Origin: Stenotrophomonas maltophilia
GTDB taxonomy: Bacteria; Pseudomonadota; Gammaproteobacteria; Xanthomonadales; Xanthomonadaceae
Direction: 5' to 3'
DNA length: 64,000 nucleotides
Assembly (NCBI RefSeq): GCF_013464485.1
Contig: NZ_RAUX01000005.1
Coordinates: forward strand, 73,069 to 137,068
Below, piece by piece: positions 41,974 to 50,404 of the stretch (its first letter is position 1; each line of letters starts with the position of its first letter). The notes under the pieces are model-generated. The model had not been told where the DNA came from. It was given only the letters and a program-made list of their open reading frames with translations, and made no database searches. A program made the translations under genes and the position numbers.

Positions 41974-43104
41974 TCAGTCCTGCAGGCCCGGTTCACCCTG
42001 TGCCAGCGGTACCCGCGAGCCGTCCAGCAGGCCACGGCTGAGCGTTCCATCTTCGATGAACAGCAGTTCGCCGTTCTCGCCATTCTTGATGCTGCTGTCG
42101 ATGGCGATCACGCGGTCGCCATGGAAGGTGCTGACGTGCGGCATCGAGGTGTGGCCGACCACGATGCGCGTGAGCTGCAGGCGGTCGAGCACGTTCTGCA
42201 CCCCTGCGGTGTCGAGGCGGCCATCGAAGTAGCCGCGGTACCAGATCGGGCTGGTCTTGCCGTCATACAGCGGTGCAGTGGCCGGGTCGGCTTTCACTTC
42301 GGCCTTGGGCAGGCCCAGCGAGGCCTGGTAAGCCGCGTTGGTGCGTGCCGGGTCCAGCGCCAGCTCGACGGCTTCGGGCGAGATGCCGCCGTGCAGGAAC
42401 AGGGTGTCACCGATCTTCAGCAGCACTGGCCGGGTACGCAGCCACTGGCCGATCACCGAATCGGGACCGTACAGCTGCGGGTAGCTGCGACCGAGCAGCT
42501 GGGCGCTGCGCAGGTACTTCGGGTTGACGTAGCGCAGGTCGTCGTACAACACCATGGTTTCGTGATTGCCCAGTACGAAGTGCACCGCGCCGCCTGCTGC
42601 TGCCGCCTGCTGCTGAAGGCCGTACAGCAGCCAGAACGCCTCGGTTACCTGCGGGCCGCGATCGAACACATCGCCGGCAATGACCAGGGTGTCGGTGCCC
42701 AGCGCCCAGCGGTCCTGCGCATCGATCACCTTGTTGGCGCGCAGCAGGCGCACCAGCAGGCCGTACTGGCCATGGATATCGGACAGGGCGACGATGCGCG
42801 GTGCGGCCGGCAGCACCGAAACCGACGGTGCCGTCGGCGGCGCCACGTGCACGCTGTGAGCGTAGCCGCACTGCGGGGTGAAATCCGTGCCGCTGGCAGC
42901 CGCGGGCAGGGTGCGCATCTGTACCTGGTCGCCACAGATCCACTTCGCGCGCAGCTGGTCGCCCACGCGGAACACATAGGGGCCATCGGCATCCACGTGC
43001 TCGGCCGGCGTCGCCACCTCGCGGGCCTGCAGCAGCGGCGTGCCCAGCAGCAGAGCCAGTGGCAGCAACAGGCGGGCAGGGCGGGGCGGGGCGCGGTGCA
43101 GCAT
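41974..43104 (-). CDS. Secreted metallophosphoesterase (Shewanella-like phosphatase type)
   Basis: A 376-residue protein with a signal peptide (RLLLPLALLLGTPLLQA) and PPP-type metal motifs: ALSDIHGQYGLLVRLL, GDVFDRGPQVTE and VLGNHETMVLYDD, followed by HGGISPEAV and GHTSMPHV. This set matches the Shewanella-like branch of the serine/threonine phosphatase fold, exported to the periplasm. A substrate is not evident. A hairpin terminator at 43135-43160 insulates it from upstream genes. Confidence 0.88.
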   Translation of the reverse strand: MLHRAPPRPARLLLPLALLLGTPLLQAREVATPAEHVDADGPYVFRVGDQLRAKWICGDQVQMRTLPAAASGTDFTPQCGYAHSVHVAPPTAPSVSVLPAAPRIVALSDIHGQYGLLVRLLRANKVIDAQDRWALGTDTLVIAGDVFDRGPQVTEAFWLLYGLQQQAAAAGGAVHFVLGNHETMVLYDDLRYVNPKYLRSAQLLGRSYPQLYGPDSVIGQWLRTRPVLLKIGDTLFLHGGISPEAVELALDPARTNAAYQASLGLPKAEVKADPATAPLYDGKTSPIWYRGYFDGRLDTAGVQNVLDRLQLTRIVVGHTSMPHVSTFHGDRVIAIDSSIKNGENGELLFIEDGTLSRGLLDGSRVPLAQGEPGLQD

Positions 43105-43134
43105 CGGGTGTTTCCTTGGCGGCGAATGAAAAAA

Positions 43135-43160
43135 GGCGGGCCCGAAGGCCCGCCCCTGAT
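43135..43160 (-). terminator. Terminator hairpin (copy 1)
   Basis: Stem GGCGGGCC-cgaa-GGCCCGCC preceded on the top strand by six A, so it ends leftward transcripts with a T run. It is part of a 41-bp sequence (43136-43176) that recurs at 43994-44034 with one mismatch. Confidence 0.8.
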
Positions 43161-43232
43161 GCTACGCCGTTGCTCACCCCGACCGCATGCGCCGGAGGTG
43201 GGGATCACTGTGCTAATCGTGCTGATTGGGAG

Positions 43233-43907
43233 TCACCGAGCGAGGTCTTCCCGCAGTGAGCTTCTCTCAGCAGCAAGCTTGAGGAGACCAGAGATCTTCT
43301 CCAACCTTCCGGCGAATATCATCACCATTGCCGAGCCTATCAACATGCCCAAGCTACAGCAGGTTATGATCAGTTTTGCACTATCAACCCACTCCACAGC
43401 CTGGTTTCCTGAGCCGACGCTCAGCAGATTGATGACCAACGCGCTGATGGTACTGGCACCTGAGGCCAGCCCGGCACGTCGGGAGAGAAACTTTGCCTCC
43501 TGATCGATGAGCTTGGAGTGCCGGTCCAGTTCTTCTGCCTCGCAACGAGAAAGATCTTCGACGAAAGCGGAGTCAAGTTCGACATTCACATCAATCCGAC
43601 CGGCCATGTCGCTCCAGCCGTTCAACACCAGCTGGGCAACCTGGATGACTTGAATAACAGCGAATACCGCGCCCAGCAGAATGATCACTGCTGCCATAGG
43701 AAGCGCAAGCGACCTGCCTGATTCCAGTGACAGCAAGCCAGCTTCCACCAGCTGTATGCACCCAACACAGAGCAGGAAAAGCAAGACCATTCCGGCGACC
43801 ACATAGTTCTCTGTCCTACTGAAAGGTGCTGCCACCTTCGGGCGCCTGATGCGCGCCAACATGGAGCTGATGCGAGGGACTGCTGGCTTCTGATCCTGTT
43901 CTGTCAT
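43233..43907 (-). CDS. Membrane protein of unknown function, likely acquired
   Basis: A 224-residue protein from the ATG at 43907; no good ribosome site is present and the frame is open further upstream. It has a polar N-terminus, two helices (YVVAGMVLLFLLCVGCIQL and LALPMAAVIILLGAVFAVIQ), a charged middle part (EDLSRCEAEELDRHSKLIDQ) likely in the cytoplasm, and two more helices near the end (ASTISALVINLLSVG; LIITCCSLGMLIGSAMVMIF). Base composition is lower in GC than every neighbour. It is bracketed by the duplicated end of the TonB receptor gene. No family recognised; phage-resistance or toxin-type membrane effectors can look like this, but that is speculation. Confidence 0.55.
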   Translation of the reverse strand: MTEQDQKPAVPRISSMLARIRRPKVAAPFSRTENYVVAGMVLLFLLCVGCIQLVEAGLLSLESGRSLALPMAAVIILLGAVFAVIQVIQVAQLVLNGWSDMAGRIDVNVELDSAFVEDLSRCEAEELDRHSKLIDQEAKFLSRRAGLASGASTISALVINLLSVGSGNQAVEWVDSAKLIITCCSLGMLIGSAMVMIFAGRLEKISGLLKLAAERSSLREDLAR

Positions 43908-43985
43908 GAGGGATGTGCTGAGTGGATGAAGCAGAATCATCCACCAGCACCGTCGCAGATTCTGAGAGTCTCCATTCGTTGAACA

Positions 43986-44016
43986 AAAAAAAAGCGGGCC
44001 CGAAGGCCCGCCCCTG
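43986..44016 (-). terminator. Terminator hairpin of the iron operon (copy 2)
   Basis: Stem GCGGGCC-cgaa-GGCCCGC preceded on the top strand by nine A (43985-43993), giving a long T run on the minus strand, 15-45 bases after the TonB receptor stop. Confidence 0.85.
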
Positions 44017-44031
44017 ATGCTATGCCGTTGC

Positions 44032-46239
44032 TCAGAACTTCGCGCGCAGGTTGAACAGCACGCGGCGCGGTTCACCCCAGTAGCCGGAGTTGAAGAAGCC
44101 GACGTTGCGGTAGTAGACCTTGTCGAACAGGTTGGTGACGGTCACGCCCACGCTCAGGTTGTCGTTGATGCGGTAGCGGCCCATCAGGTCGAACAGCACG
44201 TAGCCGCCCTGGCTCATCCTGCCGGTGGCCGTGACCGGCGTGCCGCTGGCGGTGAAGCGCCCGGTGGGAATGGGCTGCATCTGGTAGATCTCGCTCTGCA
44301 CGCTGACACCGCCGCCCAGCGTCCACTGGCCATGGGTCCAGGTGGTGTTGAAGCGGGCCAGGTGCATCGGGCTGGTGCTGGCGAAGCGGCTGCCATCGGG
44401 GTTGCTGCTGTAGCTGTAGGTGTAGCCGCCGGTCATGCTCCAGTGATCGTTGATCGAACCGGAGACTTCGAACTCACCGCCCTGGGTGGTGATGCCACGG
44501 CTGGCGATGTACGGCGAACTGCCATCGGGCAGCTTGGTCTCGCCGCCGTTCGGATCCAGCTCGGCCACGTTGTCCTGCTTCATGTAGAAGCCGTTCAACG
44601 CCGCGTACAGGCGGCCGCCGAAGAAGTCGGCCTTCAGGCCGTACTCGTAGTTGCCACCGGTGGTGGGGTCCAGCAGCTGGTTGTTGATGTCGCGGCGCGC
44701 GGTTGCCTGGAACACGTCCGAATAGCTGGCAAAGGCGGTGATGCTGCTGCTGAGGTCGTAGAGCACGCCCACGTAGGGGGTCAGCTCATGGGCGGTGGTA
44801 CGCGCGCTGCGGCTGGTGAACACGCCGTCGGTGTTGTAGTTGTCGGTGGTGGTGCGGTAATCGGAATAGCGCGCGCCGGCGATGATCTTCAGCGGGTCGA
44901 TCGGGTTCAGGCGCACGGCGGCGTAGTAGCCGGTCTCGGTGGTGTTTACCGTGCTGGACGGAATGCCGTAGTTGTAGGTGGTCGGCTTGCCGATGTTGCC
45001 GTCCCAGCTGAAGATGCTGGGGAAGGCGGCCACGTTGTACGGGCGCGAGGTGATGCCGGCGCGGATGGTGTCCAGGTCACGGTCGTAGTGGTTGATGCCC
45101 ACCACCAGCTCGTGCGAACGGCCGAACAGCTGGACCGGACCGGACACGTACAGGTCGAAGGCATCTTCGCGGGTTTCCGACACCGAATAGGTATCGGCAA
45201 TGCGCAGGCCCAGGCCGGTGGCCGGGTCGGCCCAGTTGCCGGTGTTGGAACCGGCCAGCAGCAGCGAATCGGTATCGGTGGCGCGGTGGTTGTAGGCCAG
45301 ACGGCCACTCCAGCCGGCGCCGAACTGCTGTTCCAGCGTGGCGAAGTAGTTGGTGCTTTCGCGGTTCCATTCGTTCCAGCTCGCTGCGGCGCTGTAGGAA
45401 CGCGGCATGTGCGCGCGGCTGCCATCGCGGAAGTACAGCGGCGAGGCGCTCCAGGCGCCGCCGTCGGAACCGGTCTTCAGGTAGTCGATGCCAGCGCGCA
45501 GGCGGGTGCTGTCGGTCAGGTCGGCTTCGATCACCCCGTACAGGCTGGGGGATTTGTCATGCTGGAAGCGCACCCAGCTTTCCTTGTCGGTGTAAGCGCC
45601 GACGAAGCGCCCACGCACGCGGCCACTCTTGCTGAGCGGGCCGGACACATCCACTTCGGCGCGCTTGTAATCCCACGAGCCGGCGCTGAAGCTGGTGCTG
45701 GCCTGGAAGGTTTCGGTCGGGCGCTTGCGCACCATGTTCACCGTGGCCGACGGGTTGCCCGAGCCGGTGACCAGGCCGCTGGCGCCGCGCACTACTTCAA
45801 TACGCTCGTAGATGGAGGTGTCGCTGAGGATCGAGTTGCCGCCGGCGCCGGTGGTGTAGTTGGTGGGAATGCCATCGAACATGAAGTTGTTGATGGCAAA
45901 GCCACGCGCGTTGAACAGCGTGCGGTTGCTGTCATACGACTGGATGGTCACGCCCGGCGTCTGCTGCAGCACTTCGGAAATCGTGATGAGGTTGAAATCC
46001 TCGATGCGCTGGCGGGTGAACACGGTCAGCGATTGCGGCGTCTCGCGCAGGGTCAGCGGCAGCTTGGTGGCGGTGTTGGTGCCATAGACCTGGTAGCCCT
46101 CGGTGCGCTGGGTCACCATCACCCGGTCCAGTTCGGTGGTGGTCGGCGCGGTGTCCTGGGCGAACGCCGGCGCGGCGGCGCAGGCGAACGACAAGGCGAG
46201 GGCGTTCCGGCGCAGGGCGCCAGAGTGCGTGTGCTTCAT
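44032..46239 (-). CDS. TonB-dependent siderophore receptor
   Basis: A 735-residue outer-membrane receptor. After a signal peptide ending AAPAFAQ it has a TonB-box region (TELDRVMVTQRTEGY), a plug with QSLTVFTRQRIEDFNL and the IERIEVVRGASGLVTGSGNP motif, and a beta barrel ending in NLRAKF with a terminal Phe. The plug pattern is that of the FhuE/FpvA/FoxA hydroxamate-type receptors. It is the last gene of an operon with three small or medium inner-membrane proteins of iron-uptake type and a Fur-like site upstream. The ligand is unknown. Confidence 0.9.
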   Translation of the reverse strand: MKHTHSGALRRNALALSFACAAAPAFAQDTAPTTTELDRVMVTQRTEGYQVYGTNTATKLPLTLRETPQSLTVFTRQRIEDFNLITISEVLQQTPGVTIQSYDSNRTLFNARGFAINNFMFDGIPTNYTTGAGGNSILSDTSIYERIEVVRGASGLVTGSGNPSATVNMVRKRPTETFQASTSFSAGSWDYKRAEVDVSGPLSKSGRVRGRFVGAYTDKESWVRFQHDKSPSLYGVIEADLTDSTRLRAGIDYLKTGSDGGAWSASPLYFRDGSRAHMPRSYSAAASWNEWNRESTNYFATLEQQFGAGWSGRLAYNHRATDTDSLLLAGSNTGNWADPATGLGLRIADTYSVSETREDAFDLYVSGPVQLFGRSHELVVGINHYDRDLDTIRAGITSRPYNVAAFPSIFSWDGNIGKPTTYNYGIPSSTVNTTETGYYAAVRLNPIDPLKIIAGARYSDYRTTTDNYNTDGVFTSRSARTTAHELTPYVGVLYDLSSSITAFASYSDVFQATARRDINNQLLDPTTGGNYEYGLKADFFGGRLYAALNGFYMKQDNVAELDPNGGETKLPDGSSPYIASRGITTQGGEFEVSGSINDHWSMTGGYTYSYSSNPDGSRFASTSPMHLARFNTTWTHGQWTLGGGVSVQSEIYQMQPIPTGRFTASGTPVTATGRMSQGGYVLFDLMGRYRINDNLSVGVTVTNLFDKVYYRNVGFFNSGYWGEPRRVLFNLRAKF

Positions 46240-46256
46240 GGAATGACCTTTCTAGT

Positions 46257-46556
46257 TCAGGAACGGGAAGATGGGCGTGGCGCCGACTTGGCCGGGTTGC
46301 GGAAACTGAGCCAGAGCACCATGGCCCCGGCACTTGCAGCGAGCACGCCACACCAGCCCACGAACCCTTGGGCAATGCCCCAGGCGGCAATGCTGGGTGC
46401 CAGGCTGGTCGCCAGCGCAGCCGCGCCCAGCAGGCGCAGCACGCGGCGGCGCGGTGCGGCCGGTGCATGACCGGTGACGTCGCGATGGTGGCGCTCCATC
46501 GCCAGCGCCAGGCAGACGAAGCCGAAGGCGGCCAGCAGGAGGGCGAGCGCGCTCAT
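46257..46556 (-). CDS. DUF3325-like small membrane protein
   Basis: A 99-residue protein with three hydrophobic helices (SALALLLAAFGFVCLALAM; RLLGAAALATSLAPSIAAW; GVLAASAGAMVLWLS). Its ATG overlaps the stop of the PepSY gene (ATGA), and it lies 17 bases before the TonB receptor start. Small proteins of this kind accompany PepSY proteins in Fur-controlled operons of proteobacteria. The biochemical role is not known. Confidence 0.72.
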   Translation of the reverse strand: MSALALLLAAFGFVCLALAMERHHRDVTGHAPAAPRRRVLRLLGAAALATSLAPSIAAWGIAQGFVGWCGVLAASAGAMVLWLSFRNPAKSAPRPSSRS

Positions 46557-48142
46557 GCGCTGGCCTCGACAGTCGGGGCAGTGCGTGCGGCACGCGGCTT
46601 GCGTTGCACCGGCACGAAACGATGCACCTTGCGCGCGGCCCACAACAGGCTTGCACCGATCAGCAGCAGGCCGATGTCGATGCCAGCTTTGGCGCCATCT
46701 CCGCTGGCCAGCGCACCGACCGCGCCGCCTTGCCAGACCACCAGGTTGTACAGCGGCAGGCCCAGCGCCAATACGCCGGCCAATGCCAGTTGCTCCACCC
46801 AGCCGCGTCGGGCCGGGCGCAGCAACGCATGCAGCAGGCTGGCCGCCCATGCGTAGAAGAACACTTTCACTTCGGCATCGCTGCGGTTGGCCAGCTCCAC
46901 CGGCAGCAGGCGGTTGCCCCACAGGAAGGCCAGCATGGCCACCGGCAGGCCACTGACGAAGCCGATGTTCAGGCGTTCCACAATGCGGAAACCCAGGTGC
47001 GGACGCGCAGGATCGGGCAGCTGGGTGCGCCGCTTCACCGTCCACAGCACCAGCCCGGTGGCGACCATCAACGTGCCGGCCACGCCGGACAGGAAGAACA
47101 GCCAGCGCATCGTGGTGGGCGCGAAGCGTGCCGCGTGCAGCCCGATCATACCGTCGCGGGTGATAACGGCAGCCGAGCGCGGCGGGGCAGCATCCAGCAG
47201 TTCGCCGCGCGCGTCGAAAGTGAGCGTGTCGTTGGCCCCGGCAATCTGGTCGGCCTGCTGGCGGCGCACGGCAATGCGCATGGATGCATCACCTGGCTGG
47301 TCGATCTGCAGCGACGCGGCACGGCCACCGCCCCACTGCAGTTCCGCACGGCGCAGCACCTGGGCCAGCGCGGGCGGCGCTGCGGCCACGCCACTGGGCT
47401 CGACCTTTTCCGCGCGCGGGAAAAGTTCGGCGAAGAACGCATCGCGGCCACCGGGGTAGTTCGCATCCACCGCCCACGGCATGTACAGCGTCATCAGGGT
47501 GATCAGACCGGTGTAGGTGATCATCAGGTGGAACGGCAGCGACAGCACCGCCAGTGCGTTGTGACCGTCCAGCCAAGTGCGCTGGCCCTTGCCGCGGCGG
47601 AAGGTGAAGAAGTCGGTGAAGATCTTCTTGTGGGTGATGACACCGCTGATGATCGCCACCAGCATCAGCATGGAACAGGCACTGATGAACCAGCGCGCCC
47701 ACAGCACCGGCACGTAGTGCAGATCGAAATGCAGCCGGTAGAAGAAATTGCCGCCGCGTGTTTCGCGTACCTGCACGGGCGTGCCGTTGGCATCCAGCGT
47801 GGCCTGGTTTGGATTGCGCTGGCCGCGTCGGCGTTCCTTCTCGCCCTTCGGCTGCCAACTGACGGTGGTGGCGCTGCTGCGTGAATCGGGCAGTTCGATG
47901 CTCCAGCGCTGCGCGTCCGGTGCGGTGCGGACCAGGAACTGCTGGGCCTGGATCACTGCGGTGCTGGCATCGGCGGGCAGGCCGATTTCGGGCTGCATCC
48001 AGCGGGTCAATTCTTCCTTCCAGTACGACGCGGTACCGGCAATGAAAATCAGGAACAGCACCCAGCCGACCACCAGGCCCGACCAGGTGTGCAGCACCGA
48101 TTGTGATTGGCGGATGCCGCCCAGGTTGTCGGCGCTGCTCAT
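46553..48142 (-). CDS. PepSY-associated membrane protein (iron-uptake type)
   Basis: A 529-residue inner-membrane protein with at least four helices. The first is VLHTWSGLVVGWVLFLIFIA, with a conserved His in HTW, followed by a large periplasmic part; then FYRLHFDLHYVPVLWARW and LVAIISGVITHKKIFTDFF, and WLDGHNALAVLSLPFHL with further conserved His residues. This is the PepSY_TM family, thought to reduce or help release ferric siderophores. It overlaps both neighbours by four bases. Confidence 0.85.
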   Translation of the reverse strand: MSSADNLGGIRQSQSVLHTWSGLVVGWVLFLIFIAGTASYWKEELTRWMQPEIGLPADASTAVIQAQQFLVRTAPDAQRWSIELPDSRSSATTVSWQPKGEKERRRGQRNPNQATLDANGTPVQVRETRGGNFFYRLHFDLHYVPVLWARWFISACSMLMLVAIISGVITHKKIFTDFFTFRRGKGQRTWLDGHNALAVLSLPFHLMITYTGLITLMTLYMPWAVDANYPGGRDAFFAELFPRAEKVEPSGVAAAPPALAQVLRRAELQWGGGRAASLQIDQPGDASMRIAVRRQQADQIAGANDTLTFDARGELLDAAPPRSAAVITRDGMIGLHAARFAPTTMRWLFFLSGVAGTLMVATGLVLWTVKRRTQLPDPARPHLGFRIVERLNIGFVSGLPVAMLAFLWGNRLLPVELANRSDAEVKVFFYAWAASLLHALLRPARRGWVEQLALAGVLALGLPLYNLVVWQGGAVGALASGDGAKAGIDIGLLLIGASLLWAARKVHRFVPVQRKPRAARTAPTVEASA

Positions 48143-48474
48143 GCGATGTTCCCGCGCAGCAGCCAGGCGATCAGTGCACCCAGCGCGCCAGAGGCCAGCA
48201 GACCCACAGCTGCACGCAGGGTGCTGCGCGCGGCGTAGGCCCAGATGGCGGCCAGTGCGTAGACCACGAACGCGGCCATGGTGGCCACCAGCGTGGCGTC
48301 GGCCTTGGCGCCGGGCAGCAGGCGCGCCAGCGCGGAAGCCCAGCAGGCGGCCACGACGTAACCGCCCAGCAGTGCCAGCAGGCCGCGGGCCCAGAGCAGA
48401 CCATGACCGTTACCGCGCGCCACGCGCTTGGCCGGCGCAGCGCCGGCAGCAGAAGGAGAGGTAGGTGCGGCCAT
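48139..48474 (-). CDS. Small iron-operon membrane protein (DUF3649-like)
   Basis: A 111-residue protein (ATG at 48474; a TTG at 48486 is an alternative and would overlap the Fur-like site). Three hydrophobic helices (GLLALLGGYVVAACWASAL; ATMAAFVVYALAAIWAYA; AAVGLLASGALGALIAWLL) follow a polar N-terminus. It is the first gene of the PepSY/TonB-receptor operon, and its stop overlaps the next start by four bases. Role unknown. Confidence 0.65.
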   Translation of the reverse strand: MAAPTSPSAAGAAPAKRVARGNGHGLLWARGLLALLGGYVVAACWASALARLLPGAKADATLVATMAAFVVYALAAIWAYAARSTLRAAVGLLASGALGALIAWLLRGNIA

Positions 48475-48484
48475 CGCCGAAGTC

Positions 48485-48503
48485 AATGAGAACTGTATGC
48501 AAT
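48485..48503 (-). promoter_or_regulatory. Possible Fur box
   Basis: AATGAGAACTGTATGCAAT resembles the left half and part of the right half of AATGAGAATCATTCTCATT-type Fur sites. It lies just upstream of the iron-uptake operon. The match is moderate; the gene content strengthens it. Confidence 0.5.
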
Positions 48504-48567
48504 TGCGATTGAATGCTATTTGACACCGGTGCCCCTGTCGAGTCCCCCATTCGGGGGATGCCGCCGT

Positions 48568-48996
48568 CTACAGCTTGCGCACCACGGTGGCGTGCGCGGG
48601 CAGCGGCTGTCTGTTGTTGTCCAGCGGTTGCATGTAGGGCACGACTGAACAGTTGTCACGCTGGATCAGGGAAGAGTGGGCTTCGCCAGCGCCGAAGCGA
48701 TGGCGCTCGCCCCACTGGCGCAGCGCGACCAGCAGCGGAAACAGTTCCAGTCCGGCGGCAGTGAGCACGTATTCCTGGTAGGCCGAACCGTCGGAGGCCG
48801 GTTGCAGCTGCAGGATGCCGGCATCGACCAGCCTGCGCAGGCGGTCGCTCAGGATGTTGCGTGCAGCACCAAGGCTGCGCTGGAAGTCGCTGAAGCGGGT
48901 GACGCCGTCGAACGCATCGCGGATCACCAGCAGCGCCCAACGGTCACCGAGCAGGTCGGCGCTGCGGGCGACAGGGCAGGGGCTGTTGGCGTGCAT
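48568..48996 (-). CDS. HxlR-family transcriptional regulator
   Basis: A 142-residue winged-helix regulator beginning MHANSPCPVARSADLLGDRW. The conserved Cys7, the ALLVIRDAFDGVTRFSDFQR segment and NILSDRLRRLVDAGILQL are standard for HxlR proteins, which sense electrophiles or quinones through cysteine. It is divergent from an MFS transporter gene and two near-identical 16-bp boxes lie in the 77-base gap, so it most likely represses the transporter and itself. Confidence 0.9.
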   Translation of the reverse strand: MHANSPCPVARSADLLGDRWALLVIRDAFDGVTRFSDFQRSLGAARNILSDRLRRLVDAGILQLQPASDGSAYQEYVLTAAGLELFPLLVALRQWGERHRFGAGEAHSSLIQRDNCSVVPYMQPLDNNRQPLPAHATVVRKL

Positions 48997-49015
48997 GGGT
49001 GTGCCTCCAAATGTG

Positions 49016-49068
49016 GTTGCAGTTTAAAACCATTGACGCTAGCCTGCATCAAGTTGCAATTTGAAACC
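49016..49068. promoter_or_regulatory. Paired operator boxes between HxlR and MFS genes
   Basis: GTTGCAGTTTAAAACC (49016-49031) and GTTGCAATTTGAAACC (49053-49068) agree at 14 of 16 positions, with starts 37 bases apart. A possible -35 TTGACG (49033-49038) and -10 TGCAAT (49055-49060) for the transporter overlap the second box, fitting repression. Confidence 0.7.
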
Positions 49069-49073
49069 ACCAG

Positions 49074-50291
49074 ATGAGTGTCGCTCCGATGTGCCGTTCC
49101 CTGCTGGTCCTGCTGGCGATCGCCGCCGGCGCCAGCGTTGCCAACGTCTATTACGCGCAGCCGTTGCTGGACCCGCTTGCACGTGCCTTTGCACTGGACC
49201 GGGCGGTGGCCGGTGCGGTGCTGGCCGCTACCCAGGCGGGCAGCGTGCTGGCATTGCTGGGACTGTTGCCGCTGGCCGATCGCGGTGACCGGCGCCGCCT
49301 GCTGCGGCTGCAGTTGGCGGCGCTGGTTGTCGCCTTGCTGTGGCTGGCGGCGGCACGCACGTCGAGCTGGCTGTTGTCGGGCATGCTGCTGGCCGGATTG
49401 CTGGGCACTGCACTGACCCAGGGCCTGATCGCCTACACCGCCACGCTGGCACCGCCCGAGCAGCGCGGTCGCATGGTCGGTGTGGTGCAGGGCGGAGTGT
49501 TCATCGGCCTGCTGCTGGCGCGCGTGGTGTCGGGTACGGTGGCGGCGGCCTTTGGCTGGCAGATGGTCTACCTGCTGTCAGCGGTGGTGATGGCGGCGTT
49601 GGCGGCGCTGTTGTGGCGGCGCTTGCCCGCAGTGCCGGTGCCGTCAGTCCCTCCACGCTGGTGCGAACTGCTGGGCTCGATGATGGGCATGCTGCGGGAG
49701 GATCGGACGCTGCGCGAGCGCGGGCCGCTGGCACTGCTGCTGTTTGCTGGTCTCAATGTGTTCTGGGCGGCGGCACCCTTGCCGCTGTCTGCACCGCCGC
49801 TGCACTGGTCCACCGCCGCCGTTGGCGCGCTCGGCCTGGCCGGTGTGGTCGGTGCGTTGATGGCGGCGCGGGTCGGGCACTGGATGGACCGTGGATTCGC
49901 GCATCGCGTCAGTCTCGGCGCGCTGCTGCTGATGCTGGTCGCGTGGTGGCCGTTGCTGGGCCTGCCGCAGTCGCTGGCGTTGCTGCTGCTGGGCGTGGTC
50001 GTGCTCGACCTTGGCGGTCAGGCGTTGCATGTTTCGAACCAGGCGTTGCTGCTACGTGCGCCCGGTGAACAGCATGGACGCCTGGTGGCGCTGTACATGC
50101 TGTTCTATGCGGTGGGCAGCGGTGCAGGAGCGGCGGCCGGGCCCTGGATGCAGGCACGGCATGGCTGGCCGACGGTCTGCCTGCTGGGCGCGGGCATCGC
50201 GTTGCTGGCGCTGCTGTGGTGGGCCGCGTGGCGGGTGGTGGCGTTCAATGCATCGGCCGCGGTGCGAAGCGGTAGAGTCGACTGCCGGTAG
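49074..50291 (+). CDS. MFS efflux transporter
   Basis: A 405-residue protein with twelve predicted helices in two halves. ASVANVYYAQPLLDPLARAF is a signature of the drug-efflux MFS group, and the loop RGDRRRLLR after helix two is a motif A variant. Expression is probably controlled by the divergent HxlR gene. The last residues, after AFNASAAVR, are translated from a SMAG element, and the stop codon is the TAG of its GTAG head, so the native end of the protein appears to have been overwritten by the repeat. Confidence 0.88.
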   Translation: MSVAPMCRSLLVLLAIAAGASVANVYYAQPLLDPLARAFALDRAVAGAVLAATQAGSVLALLGLLPLADRGDRRRLLRLQLAALVVALLWLAAARTSSWLLSGMLLAGLLGTALTQGLIAYTATLAPPEQRGRMVGVVQGGVFIGLLLARVVSGTVAAAFGWQMVYLLSAVVMAALAALLWRRLPAVPVPSVPPRWCELLGSMMGMLREDRTLRERGPLALLLFAGLNVFWAAAPLPLSAPPLHWSTAAVGALGLAGVVGALMAARVGHWMDRGFAHRVSLGALLLMLVAWWPLLGLPQSLALLLLGVVVLDLGGQALHVSNQALLLRAPGEQHGRLVALYMLFYAVGSGAGAAAGPWMQARHGWPTVCLLGAGIALLALLWWAAWRVVAFNASAAVRSGRVDCR

Positions 50292-50374
50292 AGTCGACTG
50301 TTAGTCGACTGCTCTTCCGTCCGCTTGCGAAAACCCCGCACTGCGCGCGGTAGTCGACCAACAGTCGACTCTAC
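50272..50374. repeat. SMAG-type element cluster
   Basis: A short partial copy (GTAGAGTCGACTG, 50272-50284), a complete head GTAGAGTCGACTGTTAGTCG starting at 50288, and an inverted partner ending CAGTCGACTCTAC at 50374. The inverted pair is the usual dimer form of these repeats. Confidence 0.85.
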
Positions 50375-50404
50375 CCGCCACCGGGATTCTCCATTTCCGT
50401 CGGT

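Larger units (their letters stand above)
43136..44034. repeat. 41-bp direct repeat flanking an inserted gene
   Basis: 43136-43176 and 43994-44034 are identical except for one base. Copy 2 contains the stop codon (44032-44034) and terminator of the TonB receptor gene; copy 1 is a remnant of the same sequence with no gene attached. The 817 bases between them hold one membrane-protein gene with visibly lower GC than its surroundings. Confidence 0.85.

Noticed and set aside
44017-46470. Plus-strand frame of over 800 codons opposite the TonB receptor
   Set aside because: Antisense shadow; the minus-strand receptor has signal peptide, plug and barrel motifs.
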